In this document: one piece after another, positions 1 to 9,328 of the stretch | How positions within the stretch are numbered: the stretch's first letter is position 1 | Layout: the number at the start of each line of letters is the position of its first letter | Virus record (IMG/VR): IMGVR_UViG_3300033145_000529 | Location: 62,001 to 126,000 of that record | From: a virus | Direction: 5' to 3' (one strand) | Length of the DNA stretch: 64,000 nucleotides | Notes under the pieces: model-generated | What the model saw: only the letters and a program-made list of their open reading frames with translations | The model's database searches: none | Told to the model about the DNA's origin: nothing | Program-made: the position numbers and the translations under genes

Positions 1-306
1 GGCGGAGTGATTGATGTTGAACATTTAGTGAGTATCTTAGATGACTTGTATCATAATAGAGAGAAAACTAAGGAGTATGGAAGGGCAGCCTACAATTACG
101 TTCAATGTGAGAAGTTCACTTGGGAGTATATCGCTAGGCAATTTGATGGAATGATTCAGGAAATTATGAAAGCTGGTGACTTGTCATTGTCTAAAAAGTT
201 TTCTACAGAAGAGCAAAAGCTCATTGAAACCCCCGCATTAGAAGGCAAGGAAGCCACTGTAGCGGGAGAAAAAGAGAAAAAAGATGGTGACGTTTCCAGT
301 AACTAA
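1..306 (+). CDS. Glycosyltransferase family 4-like, C-terminal fragment
   Basis: The frame is open from base 1, so the start lies upstream of the window. The visible part matches the last helices of GT4 (group 1) glycosyltransferases: a segment choosing the sugar-nucleotide half, then YNYVQCEKFTWEYIARQF, the usual closing 'F.W..IA.QF' helix. A charged, Glu/Lys-rich tail of about 45 residues follows, longer than usual. Such phage enzymes modify DNA, virion proteins or host glycans; the substrate cannot be read here. The next gene starts inside its last 23 bases. A UDP-galactopyranose-mutase-like fragment lies at the other end of the window. Confidence 0.65.
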   Translation, partial: GGVIDVEHLVSILDDLYHNREKTKEYGRAAYNYVQCEKFTWEYIARQFDGMIQEIMKAGDLSLSKKFSTEEQKLIETPALEGKEATVAGEKEKKDGDVSSN

Positions 307-733
307 ATCAACCAAAGATGCGATTAGGCAAGCAATCGGTCAAACGGTTATATTTGTGATTCGTGGTGACCCCACACCCTGTCTCGTATGTAGTGGGTTA
401 AACCATTATGACGAGGTAAATGAGGTTAGTCTTAACCCGTACTGTACAACTTGTTCTGGTCAATATTGGTTGACTGTTGATACTCTTTCTGGTATTATCT
501 CCCATGTCAGGTGGAGAACTCAAGACCAACCCGATATGGGGGTAGGTGGGAAAACTTTTGAAGGTGATTGTTTTGTCACCATTGATATAAATGCTATCTC
601 AGCTTCTAATATTGTCAAAATAAAAGAAGTAAGAGTGGACTCAAGGAAACTACAAGTATATAGGGTTATACAAAGAGGTGTTCCTATAAGAGATAGGGTA
701 CGCTTTGTGTGTAGAGAATTTGGTAAGGAATAG
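284..733 (+). CDS. Hypothetical neck-region protein with two CxxC pairs
   Basis: 149 residues. Cys pairs CLVC (33-36) and CTTC (54-57) could bind one zinc ion. It sits at the head of a run of small genes that leads into the tail-tube gene, where head-tail connector and head-closure proteins usually lie; that role is inferred from position only. It overlaps the preceding gene by 23 bases, with GGGAG upstream of the ATG. Confidence 0.6.
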   Translation: MVTFPVTKSTKDAIRQAIGQTVIFVIRGDPTPCLVCSGLNHYDEVNEVSLNPYCTTCSGQYWLTVDTLSGIISHVRWRTQDQPDMGVGGKTFEGDCFVTIDINAISASNIVKIKEVRVDSRKLQVYRVIQRGVPIRDRVRFVCREFGKE

Positions 734-744
734 AAGGGGAGGTA

Positions 745-969
745 ATGATGGACAAATTTGAAGGGTTGACAGAACTGGAAATCGTAAAGCTTATTAATAA
801 ACGTAAGAAAAGATATTGTGCAATAGCATTAAATGACCTTGAAGAAGAAATACAGGAAGAGGAGTTATTTAAGAAAGTAAGGAAAATTCTTCTCGATAAT
901 ATGAATAGCTTTACGAGGAGCATTTTTACGGTGGTTGGAGTTAATGTAGAAGGGATTGAGGATGATTAG
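745..969 (+). CDS. Small charged hypothetical protein
   Basis: 74 residues, preceded by AGGGGAGG a few bases before ATGATG. The middle is a highly charged helix (EEEIQEEELFKKVRK) and the C-terminus is hydrophobic and Val-rich. Not recognised. Tightly spaced between two neck-region genes, so probably co-translated with them. Confidence 0.55.
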   Translation: MMDKFEGLTELEIVKLINKRKKRYCAIALNDLEEEIQEEELFKKVRKILLDNMNSFTRSIFTVVGVNVEGIEDD

Positions 970-972
970 TAA

Positions 973-1845
973 ATGGAATATCGCTTTACACATAGGATAT
1001 TCAACTTTAACCCTGTGGGGGTTCTGACAATATTAGGAATTACCCCCAAAGCATATCCACTTCGATATTATTCTCTTGTAAGTGAGGTTTATTACACAAT
1101 AGAGACTCAAGTAAGGGTTGCAGCACAGAAGCTAAATTTCTTGATAAGGGGAGAGTATAGGAAAGATATGCAGGACATTGAAGAGTATAGTAGGTTTCCT
1201 GGGTATCTCTCAGTAATGGAGCAAGCATTAAGCGACCCCGCTCACATAGGTACTTATTGGGATAAAAAGAATGTAATTCAAGCGAGATTTATTAATACTG
1301 AGAAATTAGGTGATGTTGGTGACCTTCAAGCAATACAACAACTTGCGTACCCAACAAGAGGTAGTTTGGACAGGTGGCGGGGTTTGTACATTGCTTGGGT
1401 ACAGGGAAGGAGTAACAAATATGCTGAGACAGTTGGGCAGAGATTGGACCTGATGAGGTCTTTTGGTCTAGCCCCATTTTGGGAATTAATTGAATTCGGA
1501 AATCAACAATACTCCGCATACCCTACCAATGGTCCAAAGAGAACTCTCTCTAACTTTAGAGGCGTATATAATCGAGAAATGCTTGTTGCTTATAACAAGG
1601 TGTTGGGGATTGTGCGACAGTTGAGAGGAGTACCTGACATTGCTCTTAGGGAATTTGACACTGTTACGGTTACGTACTTAAATCAACCCCAACTTGGATA
1701 TGCATGGAAATCAAGGATGGGTAATAATATATTTGTATTAGCAGGAACAGAAAGGGTTGTAAGTAATCGTCTTGTGGCTAAGGGGTTTATATTAAGCCCA
1801 CAAGGTGTAGTATTGAGAAAATGGAGTGGATGGTTGCCGAGGTAA
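973..1845 (+). CDS. Hypothetical virion/neck protein
   Basis: 290 residues, rich in Tyr, Arg and Leu, with no signal peptide or membrane segment. The start is 3 bases after the preceding stop. The position just before the tail terminator and tail tube suggests a connector or tail-completion role, but no family is recognised. Confidence 0.6.
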   Translation: MEYRFTHRIFNFNPVGVLTILGITPKAYPLRYYSLVSEVYYTIETQVRVAAQKLNFLIRGEYRKDMQDIEEYSRFPGYLSVMEQALSDPAHIGTYWDKKNVIQARFINTEKLGDVGDLQAIQQLAYPTRGSLDRWRGLYIAWVQGRSNKYAETVGQRLDLMRSFGLAPFWELIEFGNQQYSAYPTNGPKRTLSNFRGVYNREMLVAYNKVLGIVRQLRGVPDIALREFDTVTVTYLNQPQLGYAWKSRMGNNIFVLAGTERVVSNRLVAKGFILSPQGVVLRKWSGWLPR

Positions 1846-1853
1846 AGGAGTTT

Positions 1854-2120
1854 ATGATGGAAGATACAAAAAGAAATGGGCTATTGGAGGCTGCGATAAG
1901 GCAAGCTACTGAGAAGTTAGTAGAGAAAGGAGTTGAGGGTTGTACAACTAAAGATGTAATCTTAGCTTCCTTTGCTTCGTTGTATATAAATGATGGTGGT
2001 GTAGCCACATCAGCAGAAGTACGTTCTGTTGCAACTGAGATTAAGAGGTTTGGGTGGAGAGTTGTTAGTGCTTGTCTTAGTACTCTTTTAGCGATCGTAA
2101 TGGTGTTAATTTTTCTATAA
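1854..2120 (+). CDS. Small C-terminally anchored membrane protein
   Basis: 88 residues from the ATG at 1854, chosen because AAAGGAG lies three bases upstream; an ATG at 1821 in the same frame lacks a ribosome site and would overlap the previous gene. A single C-terminal hydrophobic stretch (VVSACLSTLLAIVMVLIFL) is a clear membrane span, with the charged N-terminus presumably cytoplasmic. A small membrane protein in a virion cluster could be a holin-like or superinfection protein, but nothing proves that. Confidence 0.55.
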   Translation: MMEDTKRNGLLEAAIRQATEKLVEKGVEGCTTKDVILASFASLYINDGGVATSAEVRSVATEIKRFGWRVVSACLSTLLAIVMVLIFL

Positions 2121-2132
2121 GGGTGAGGTTCA

Positions 2133-2636
2133 ATGGGAGCAGGAAAATTTCGTAATGAGGATTTTAGTGTTTATTTTTTCCTTAAATTCCTTGATATTGA
2201 GGGAACTCCACTAGGTAATATTGCTAAAATTGTAGATGGTTACCCTTATAATGAGATAGAAGAAGGTACACTAATTTTACCGACAGTATCTATTGAGGCT
2301 AGTATGACATCTGAGGAGGGTGTTGGTGAGATGGGTGCTAGTTGGTTCAGACGTACTTGGGCTATAGACATCTTTGCACAAACTGATGTTCAGAGAGATG
2401 ACTTGGCAGATAGAATCTTCCAAGCATTGGATGTAGCTATTCCTATAAAGGACTATTCTGATGGTTACCGAAAGGATACGGGGAAGTCACCAGCAGGTGT
2501 GGATTTGAGGATAATTGAATATATGAATCCAAATGATCGGACAATACGACCTACCTATGCGTTTAATTTATACGCTAAGATTAAGTATTGGAGAGCTGCC
2601 GTAACCTTTGAAACTGTATCAACACAGGCAAGTTAA
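2133..2636 (+). CDS. Tail terminator / tail-completion protein
   Basis: 167 residues. The block RRTWAIDIFAQTDVQRDDL followed by ADRIFQAL resembles lambda gpU/T4 gp15-type tail-terminator proteins, which form a ring that stops tail-tube growth and joins the head. The order (terminator, tail tube, chaperones, tape measure) fits the canonical siphovirus layout. Assignment rests on position and this motif. Confidence 0.5.
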   Translation: MGAGKFRNEDFSVYFFLKFLDIEGTPLGNIAKIVDGYPYNEIEEGTLILPTVSIEASMTSEEGVGEMGASWFRRTWAIDIFAQTDVQRDDLADRIFQALDVAIPIKDYSDGYRKDTGKSPAGVDLRIIEYMNPNDRTIRPTYAFNLYAKIKYWRAAVTFETVSTQAS

Positions 2637-2696
2637 TGATTGCCGAAGAAACTATAAAGGACTATCTACCAAGTAAAACAGAACAAGCAAATTGAC

Positions 2697-2921
2697 TTGA
2701 GGTTAAATGTTGAGACTGTGTGGCATAGTTGTGGTTCTTCTTGTTCTAATAGAGAACAGGAGATTCACAATCGGATTAAAGAATTAAATAGACACGGGAA
2801 GGTAGGAAACTACTCCTCAATCGAGTTAGGTGTGATAAGGAAAAAGGTGGGTGAGGAGTACAAAGGGACGGATTGGATTAACAAAAATGGAATATCTCTC
2901 TCAGGTTTGGGGAGTGAATAA
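2697..2921 (+). CDS. Doubtful small ORF with a Cys pair
   Basis: 74 residues from a TTG with no clear ribosome site. It contains HSCGSSC and a basic helix. A 19-codon ORF (2636-2695) precedes it, overlapping the previous stop. The 336 bases between the terminator-like and tail-tube genes may hold a decayed insertion rather than two working genes. Not recognised. Confidence 0.25.
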   Translation: MRLNVETVWHSCGSSCSNREQEIHNRIKELNRHGKVGNYSSIELGVIRKKVGEEYKGTDWINKNGISLSGLGSE

Positions 2922-2972
2922 TATATGATGGTCAATTGGTAGAAAGGTTGTTTGAGGGAGAAGGGGTAAAAT

Positions 2973-4169
2973 ATGACAAAAAGAATAGCGGTCCCATATA
3001 AAGATGTAATGCTTAGAATAGTAGGACCTAAAGCTGATTTCTATGCCCACCGTGTTCAGCGATTAGATTTTCCTACAACATTACCTAATACTACAATTAA
3101 TGAGTTGGGCAATGACCAGCATGCAGGGATTATAACAGATATTCCAGAAGTTACTGCTACTTTCCAAGCATTTGATGTTTCACATAAGATTTATTCTATT
3201 TTATGTGGTGTAGACCCCGATGCTTTTGGAGATGCGGGGAAAGATGTTAGTAACCTTGGTTACATTGATTTGATTGGTTATGTTAGACAAGCTGATGTTG
3301 CTGAGATGCTAAAATGTATTCACGTAAAATATATGAGAATTACTGACTTTACCTTTACTTACACAGTTGATGGTGAGAGTACGGAGGAGTACAGTTGTGC
3401 TGGTAGTGAAAAGAGATATTTTGCTAATGATGTTGTAGTAGAATCTGGTAGTTTAGTTGGTGGAGTAGCAACTCTTACTCTTACACCAAGGCAACTAAAA
3501 AATAGTGATTATTTGTTAAGTTTCATTGTGGATGGTGATTGGAAGAATGAAGCGGCATCTGTTGGTGTTCAGTTAGATGATGAATACATTGTAGATGGTT
3601 TAAGCGTGACACTTAGCGGTGGAGCGACTGAGGATTGGTTAGCTGTTTTTCATACATTAAGTGGAACTTTAGCTTTTAATAGAATCTCTGATGCCACTGT
3701 TCCTGCGGCTATACGTGGTAAGAATATTCCTGTTGTAATTGCTGCTGAGAATATGCATAGAGTACAGAGTGTGACAATTAGGGGTACGTTCCCCAACACT
3801 AAAGTTGTGGAAATGGGCAATACTTCAGTTGTTGGTTACATTGTAGACCCACCTGACATTAGTGGAGATATTACGGTTCTTGACACAGATAGTGAAATTG
3901 TTGCTCTATTGACAACTGGTACAATAACTGATGCTGATGGTTATGGGGAATATGGCGTAGACGAGTATGAAGAGAGAACACTGGCGTTGACAGTTCAGTT
4001 GAAAGACCCTTCTGATAATACTACAATCCAGAAGACAGTGAAGATTCCTTATATGAGAATCACTTCAGATGGAACAGCCTCAAATGTGGGTGGTCAGTTG
4101 ACGCAGACATTCGCATTCATGTCTAACGATGCACAATGTATTGTATATTCTGGTGCAGTTCCAGCATAA
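2973..4169 (+). CDS. Major tail (tube) protein
   Basis: 398 residues, Val/Thr/Asp-rich and beta-like throughout, no Cys cluster or membrane segment. A good ribosome site (GAGGGAGAAGGGG) precedes the ATG. It lies directly before the frameshifted chaperone pair and tape measure, which is where the tail-tube subunit is found in lambda-like tails. The length suggests a tube domain plus one or two extra Ig-like domains. A hairpin-rich gap after the gene would let it be made in excess of its neighbours. Confidence 0.65.
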   Translation: MTKRIAVPYKDVMLRIVGPKADFYAHRVQRLDFPTTLPNTTINELGNDQHAGIITDIPEVTATFQAFDVSHKIYSILCGVDPDAFGDAGKDVSNLGYIDLIGYVRQADVAEMLKCIHVKYMRITDFTFTYTVDGESTEEYSCAGSEKRYFANDVVVESGSLVGGVATLTLTPRQLKNSDYLLSFIVDGDWKNEAASVGVQLDDEYIVDGLSVTLSGGATEDWLAVFHTLSGTLAFNRISDATVPAAIRGKNIPVVIAAENMHRVQSVTIRGTFPNTKVVEMGNTSVVGYIVDPPDISGDITVLDTDSEIVALLTTGTITDADGYGEYGVDEYEERTLALTVQLKDPSDNTTIQKTVKIPYMRITSDGTASNVGGQLTQTFAFMSNDAQCIVYSGAVPA

Positions 4170-4220
4170 ACAATAGAATAGGAAGATATAGGTCATTCTA
4201 TCAAAAAGATACAAAGGGAA

Positions 4221-4294
4221 TTTGGTATGCGTACCAAAGATATTAAGGGAGTCTTTGATGACGATTATTCAAAATCGTGGTTATGGACTCCCTT
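4221..4294 (+). terminator. Tandem hairpins after the tail-tube gene (attenuator-like)
   Basis: Two perfect inverted repeats fill this gap. The first is TTTGGTA/TACCAAA with a 4-base loop (4221-4238). The second is AAGGGAGTC (4245-4253) with GACTCCCTT (4286-4294), enclosing a small CGATT/AATCG hairpin and followed by a weak T-rich tract (TATTTGTT). They probably lower transcription or stabilise the upstream mRNA. The T tract is too weak for certainty about termination. Confidence 0.45.
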
Positions 4295-4323
4295 ATTTGT
4301 TATAAAATAAGAGAGGAAAGGAA

Positions 4324-5037
4324 ATGAGTAAAGAAGCTATGAAAAATTTATCTAAATTATTAAAATGGAGTAAAGAAGTAGAACTGAAAGGACCAGATGG
4401 TACAACGATTGGTAAAGTTTGGATTAGACTAGTTGGTGATTTAACCTATCAGACTGCACAACAATATGCTCTTGTAGCAAGTAGAAATATGCGTAAGAAA
4501 CTTCACGATAAGACTAGTTTAGAGTATCAAGCAATGTTTCTTGATATTAATGATAGGTCAGATAGTGACCTTGTTATGGGTATTGTTTTAGCAGAGATGG
4601 CTAATTATAGAGATTGGGCTATTGAGGAAGTTGATAAGGATATTAAAACAATACCAGAGTTAAATCACAATGCAAAATTAGAAGAACAGGAAGAGCATCA
4701 GAAAGCCGAAGAAGATTATTTAAAGAATAGAATTGAATCAGTTCGAAAAAAGATGGATGAAAAAGCAGAGAACAGAAATGAGGAATTAAAAGATAAGTCT
4801 AAAGAAGAACTTATTACTCTTTTTATGCGTGCGGCAATAGACCAAAGATGTCTTGAGATTTTTACGCAAATTTTTAGAGATTATTGTGTTTTTTGCGGAA
4901 CTTATTTGGATTCTAGATTTGTTGATGGAGCTTATAAATCATTTGATGAGTTTCAGGACATTGCAACACCAATTAAAAGACAACTTCTTGATACTTATGT
5001 TAAACTAGAGCTTACTGGTGAACAATTAAAAAACTAA
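4324..5037 (+). CDS. Tail assembly chaperone, short form (lambda gpG-like)
   Basis: 237 residues, helical and very charged in the middle (KLEEQEEHQKAEEDYLKNR). Lambda gpG-type chaperones coat the tape measure while the tube polymerises. The gene precedes the tape measure and ends in A-AAA-AAC just before its stop, the slippery heptamer that gives the longer gpGT-like form. Ribosome site AGAGAGGAAAGG upstream of the ATG. Confidence 0.8.
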   Translation: MSKEAMKNLSKLLKWSKEVELKGPDGTTIGKVWIRLVGDLTYQTAQQYALVASRNMRKKLHDKTSLEYQAMFLDINDRSDSDLVMGIVLAEMANYRDWAIEEVDKDIKTIPELNHNAKLEEQEEHQKAEEDYLKNRIESVRKKMDEKAENRNEELKDKSKEELITLFMRAAIDQRCLEIFTQIFRDYCVFCGTYLDSRFVDGAYKSFDEFQDIATPIKRQLLDTYVKLELTGEQLKN

Positions 5038-5076
5038 GCAGGGACAATGTGTTTGCTAGTTGGTGGCATATTGTCC
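5028..5076 (+). promoter_or_regulatory. Programmed -1 ribosomal frameshift signal
   Basis: The slippery heptamer A AAA AAC occupies 5028-5034 in the zero frame (tta aaa aac taa). After a 7-base spacer a stem of about 10 base pairs follows: 5042-5051 (GGACAATGTG) with 5067-5076 (CATATTGTCC), including one G-T pair. A -1 shift continues into the frame that ends at 5321. All elements of a classical -1 frameshift site are present with normal spacing. Confidence 0.9.
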
Positions 5077-5321
5077 AAAAATCAGGGATACCTTTATCTG
5101 ATGAGTTTAAATCTATTATAGATGTACCATATACCTTTACACATCTAATAAGGAAGAGAATGCAGATAGATAGTTGGATGGAGTTACCAAAAGATAAACG
5201 ACCACCAAAAGAAATTTGGGATAAACCTAATGAACTTGAAGAGTGGTTTAATAGGGTTTTTGACAGTGAAAAACAAACAGAATTTAATGTTCCAATTGAT
5301 GAGAATGAGGTAGAAAGATAG
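5034..5321 (+). CDS. Tail assembly chaperone, -1 frameshift extension (lambda gpT-like)
   Basis: Read after the -1 shift, this adds 95 residues to the 237-residue short form, giving a 332-residue fusion from 4324 to 5321. It has no convincing start of its own: the first possible codon is a GTG at 5049 inside the frameshift stem, without a ribosome site. In lambda the T domain of gpGT recruits the tail-tube protein to the tape measure. It overlaps the tape-measure start by one base. Confidence 0.85.
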   Translation, partial: LSRDNVFASWWHIVQKSGIPLSDEFKSIIDVPYTFTHLIRKRMQIDSWMELPKDKRPPKEIWDKPNELEEWFNRVFDSEKQTEFNVPIDENEVER

Positions 5322-8300
5322 TGGTAGAATCACAATTTATACCAGGGCAACAAGGTGGAAGTCCTATGAGTCATACGTTGTTTATGAAACAGTATGAAGA
5401 ACAAAAGAGAAAACTAATTGAAAATACTGCGTTGTTTCAAAAATATGGCTATTCTCAAGCAGAGTCAGCTAAAATGTCTCATCAGATGGTTGATGCCAAC
5501 AAAAGAAACATTGCTAGTTTTAATGGGATGACAGAAAGCATGGGTAAGGCTGTTCTAAAAGTTACTTTGTGGATGGCAGCTATTAGTGTAGTTCTTGGTG
5601 CGATGAAAAAGGTGGGGGAGGTTATAGAACTGTGGAAAGATTTAGAGGTAACTTTAGAAAGGATTGGTATTACAACTGGTGAAATTGGTCTTGGTCTTTA
5701 CCAATACTTTGAGAAGACTGCTGATGTTGCCATTGCTATGGGTATGCCTATCCAAAATACTCTTAGGGGTATGGATTTGGCACTTAGAGCAACAGCTTCA
5801 TTAGAAAACCAAGTGGTGCGAACAGCTACAGCTACGATGATGTTGAGAGATGCATCTATTCTTGGTAATGTTGCTGGTATGAATTTTGACCAAGCAATTG
5901 ATATTTTAGTAGGTTCTTTGCGTCAGACTGGTATGGAGCTTGACCAAGGAATTATTCTTTTAGATAAGTGGGTAGCGGTAGCTAGAAATGCGGCTGTATC
6001 AGTTAATGATTTATCACAAGGTTTTGCTATTATGTCTAGTGCTGCTGCTTCTGCTGGTGTAAATATTGACCAAGTTAATGGTATTATTGCGGCATTGAGT
6101 GAGTCTGTAACATTAGGACCTATTGAGGTTGGTAATGCTATTAGAGCGTTAATGGCAACTATTTATAATCCAGGGTCAATTAAAATTATGTCACGGTATG
6201 GTGTTGCTGTTAAAGATGCTACAGGGGAATTGAGGTCATTTTGGGACATTATGACTCAGTTATCATCAATGGTAGTAACGGGTGCTTTGGATGAAAGTCA
6301 AATAATGGAAATTGCTAAAGCTGCTGGTGCTGGTCAGAGACGTTATGCTCAATTTATTGCTCTTTTACAGAACTGGACAAATGCGATGAGGGCTGCTGAT
6401 ATTTCTGCAAACGCACAGAATGAGGCTTTAAAGGCTAATCAAAGAATCGTTGATACTCTTACTAATGCTTATGACCAATTTACGGCGGCACAAAATAAGT
6501 TCTGGTATGCTTTTGGTGAAAAGAGTGGGATTATAGGTGATATGACACAAGCGTTTCAAGGATTTGCCAGTCTTTTTAACAATATTTCTGGTTGGAATGA
6601 AGGTCTATTTAAGACTTTGAAAATTTTGATGGAAATTGCTGCTGCTCTAGCTATTATTAAAGTTTCCATGATCGGTTGGGCTAAGCTTCAGGGTATGGGT
6701 ATTGGTGCAGGAATGGGTGGATTTTTTGGAATGGGTAAATATCCAATGGCTGCTGGTGCTGGAGCACCAGGGTACTATGACACTACTCAAGGTGCTAGAG
6801 GGGCACCTCTGTATGTGAGGGGAACTCCCCCATCGGGAGGGCAGGCTTTTGGTAGGCGTATGATTACACCTAGTCGTGGTGTAGCGGGAATTGCAGGTGC
6901 GGGTATGGTAGGTGGTCTTATTGCTGGTGAGATAACACAATCTACTTTAGGTGCGTGGGGAGGAGGTATAGGAGCTGGTATTGGTATGGCTTTAGGTGGT
7001 CCTGTAGGTGCTGCTGCGGGGGGAGCGATTGGTGCTGTTATTGGTAAAGCTATTGAGGATTCAGCAAGGACTGTTGAAGACATATTAAAAGGAGCTATGG
7101 AAGATTTTCTTGAGTCAATGCCTGCCGAGCTTAGAAGTGCTCTTACTCCAGGTATTCGTGATATATCACTTGCTGGTTTTGCGGCTGAACCTATATCAGA
7201 AGAAGAATTACCATATGCAGAGGCGTTAGAGAAGGCTAGAGAAACGATAGAACTTCAAGAAAGAGCTATTAAAACAGGTGGTACGGCTTGGGAAAAGTTT
7301 TCAGTAAATTTTACTGCTATTAGAGCGGCTATGGAAGCTTTAAGTAGTGAAGGATTTGCTGCTTCTTGGGAAATAATGCAGAAAGAGACTGGAACGTGGG
7401 TACGTGACGAAGCGGGAGAGTGGATTACGTTAACTGAACTTCATACAAGACAGTTAGATGCTCTACTACCAAAGGAACAGCAGATTAAGGATATACGGGA
7501 CGCTCTACTCAATAGTGATAAAGAAGCATTAAGTTTAGAGGATGAATTAGCAGTAAGGGCTAAGGATATTAGAGTTGAAGAAAACACTCAGTTAGTGGTT
7601 AACCGTGAGATTAACAAGTTAAAGGAAAAATCGTTAGATATAGGTACTAAGGAATTTTTACTTCAAAGGAGTCAAATTGAGTCTTCTCAAATAGCTTATT
7701 CAAATCTTCAAGCACAAATTGAAAGGTTTGCCCCCCAAGAGTTGCCTAGATTTAGACAATTAGTTCCAGATTTTGGGGCATTTATGCAATTTGAACCTGG
7801 TGCATACCAACCGTTACAGGAAGTATTAGCTACTCAAATTAGTATAACTAAGCAACAAGAAGAGGGAGTGCTTGCTATGAAGCAATTAGAGAGATATTGG
7901 GTAGCTCTTCCTGGTTTTAGTGCTACTTATACTACCAATCTTGAGGATATTTTAGCTCAAGAAAATTATTGGTCTGCTTTGTCAAAAGGCTTATTGGCAG
8001 ATGACATAGAAGCTATTGGACACTTGGGTAGAATTAATGAGTTTCTCCAGGAAAAGGGGGTACTCACTAAAGACTTAACTGCGGATGAGATGACCAGCAT
8101 ATCATTATTAGTAGCAGAGGGTGTGGAACACGCTAAAATTGTAGATCTATTGCAAAGAGAATATGACATAAATAACGATATGCTAAAAGATACTATGGAG
8201 TATATGCCACGTTATAAAACACCAGGACAGTTTGCGTTCTTACAAGGAATAGATGCGGGAAAGATTCAATCACTACTAGATAAATATAACACAATGTTTA

Positions 8301-8917
8301 GTGATTTTATTGATAAGGAAACTTCTGACCTTAAAACTTATTATGCTTTTGCACGTACTGAGGAAGGAGTTACTACTGGACAAGCAGAAACATTTGTCGC
8401 ATATGGAGAAGTTTGGAACGCAATGCTTCAAGAATTGCAAGGTATTGAAAAAAACACTAGCAAAATGCTAGAGGCTGAATACAATATACCAGGTTGGTAT
8501 CAAACACCTAATAGGTACATGGCTTTGAGGCAAACTGGTGGAGCGGGGGGATTTGGTCCAGCATCAGAAGGGATGTGGGGGGATTGGTTGGAGTTTGTAA
8601 GCAGTAGGAGTATGCAATCTGGTGGCATTGTCCGTGAAACTGGACCTTATTTCCTGCATAAAAGAGAGGTTGTTGTGTCAGGTGAGACACTGACAAGTAC
8701 TAATGTTCTTCTAGGTAATTCTTATAGGGTGCTTCTAATATCACAGCAATACTTATCAAATATTAACCTTGGGATTCTTGGGGTGAGGCAGGAGATTCAA
8801 CAATTGAGGCAGCAGTTGGCATCAACCAAAACAGCAGAAGTGGGTTCTTCTGATTTTGATAGAGTCACAAAAGCCAATTATGTTGGTATAAGTTCTTTAG
8901 GAGTAAATAGGAAATAA
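5321..8917 (+). CDS. Tape measure protein
   Basis: 1198 residues, much the longest gene, directly after the chaperone pair. It has a long helical N-terminal half, a hydrophobic segment near residues 430-453 (IAAALAIIKVSMIGWAKL), a Gly/Ala-rich region near 455-590 with further membrane-like stretches, and helical repeats after that, as usual for tape measures that set tail length and are ejected with the DNA. Either GTG 5321 (GAGG upstream, coupled to the preceding stop) or ATG 5366 (AAGGTGG upstream) could be the start. No lytic-enzyme motif was recognised. Confidence 0.92.
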   Translation: MVESQFIPGQQGGSPMSHTLFMKQYEEQKRKLIENTALFQKYGYSQAESAKMSHQMVDANKRNIASFNGMTESMGKAVLKVTLWMAAISVVLGAMKKVGEVIELWKDLEVTLERIGITTGEIGLGLYQYFEKTADVAIAMGMPIQNTLRGMDLALRATASLENQVVRTATATMMLRDASILGNVAGMNFDQAIDILVGSLRQTGMELDQGIILLDKWVAVARNAAVSVNDLSQGFAIMSSAAASAGVNIDQVNGIIAALSESVTLGPIEVGNAIRALMATIYNPGSIKIMSRYGVAVKDATGELRSFWDIMTQLSSMVVTGALDESQIMEIAKAAGAGQRRYAQFIALLQNWTNAMRAADISANAQNEALKANQRIVDTLTNAYDQFTAAQNKFWYAFGEKSGIIGDMTQAFQGFASLFNNISGWNEGLFKTLKILMEIAAALAIIKVSMIGWAKLQGMGIGAGMGGFFGMGKYPMAAGAGAPGYYDTTQGARGAPLYVRGTPPSGGQAFGRRMITPSRGVAGIAGAGMVGGLIAGEITQSTLGAWGGGIGAGIGMALGGPVGAAAGGAIGAVIGKAIEDSARTVEDILKGAMEDFLESMPAELRSALTPGIRDISLAGFAAEPISEEELPYAEALEKARETIELQERAIKTGGTAWEKFSVNFTAIRAAMEALSSEGFAASWEIMQKETGTWVRDEAGEWITLTELHTRQLDALLPKEQQIKDIRDALLNSDKEALSLEDELAVRAKDIRVEENTQLVVNREINKLKEKSLDIGTKEFLLQRSQIESSQIAYSNLQAQIERFAPQELPRFRQLVPDFGAFMQFEPGAYQPLQEVLATQISITKQQEEGVLAMKQLERYWVALPGFSATYTTNLEDILAQENYWSALSKGLLADDIEAIGHLGRINEFLQEKGVLTKDLTADEMTSISLLVAEGVEHAKIVDLLQREYDINNDMLKDTMEYMPRYKTPGQFAFLQGIDAGKIQSLLDKYNTMFSDFIDKETSDLKTYYAFARTEEGVTTGQAETFVAYGEVWNAMLQELQGIEKNTSKMLEAEYNIPGWYQTPNRYMALRQTGGAGGFGPASEGMWGDWLEFVSSRSMQSGGIVRETGPYFLHKREVVVSGETLTSTNVLLGNSYRVLLISQQYLSNINLGILGVRQEIQQLRQQLASTKTAEVGSSDFDRVTKANYVGISSLGVNRK

Positions 8918-8918
8918 G

Positions 8919-9326
8919 ATGGCTGTAGTAGTTAGATGGAAATTAGATATTGGTGGTTCGTATGAATATGAATTCTCACGAAATCCAAATAGGTATGATG
9001 GAGATAGTGGCTGGCAATATGGTCCTCGTATGAGCGAAATGGAAGTTATAGGGTCTAATCAACCTCACATCCAAATTGATGGGTTTCAAGGGGCAACGAG
9101 AACTATACGTTTTACCGCTATCACTGGTACAATGACACGGAGATTGCAGGACTTCTTTTTAAGAAAGGCAATCATATATAATTGTAGAGACCACCTGTAT
9201 CCAACTCATGCTCAATTTAATTGTTTCATTGCGTCATTTACTCAACAGGTGCGTCCAACTACAGGCAGTTTCCCTGGGTCTGGTGAAGATACCTATGATG
9301 TAGAAATAACTTTGATAAAGATGTAA
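8919..9326 (+). CDS. Distal-tail-like virion protein
   Basis: 135 residues, begins one base after the tape-measure stop. Beta-rich, Trp/Tyr-rich, no Cys cluster. The slot between tape measure and hub is normally that of a distal tail protein or a small baseplate protein. Only the position supports this. Confidence 0.5.
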   Translation: MAVVVRWKLDIGGSYEYEFSRNPNRYDGDSGWQYGPRMSEMEVIGSNQPHIQIDGFQGATRTIRFTAITGTMTRRLQDFFLRKAIIYNCRDHLYPTHAQFNCFIASFTQQVRPTTGSFPGSGEDTYDVEITLIKM

Positions 9327-9328
9327 TT

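Noticed and set aside
6647-7083. Long open frames on the minus strand opposite the tape-measure gene
   Set aside because: They are mirror frames of the Gly/Ala-rich tape-measure region, lack ribosome sites and conserved motifs, and oppose a convincing gene.
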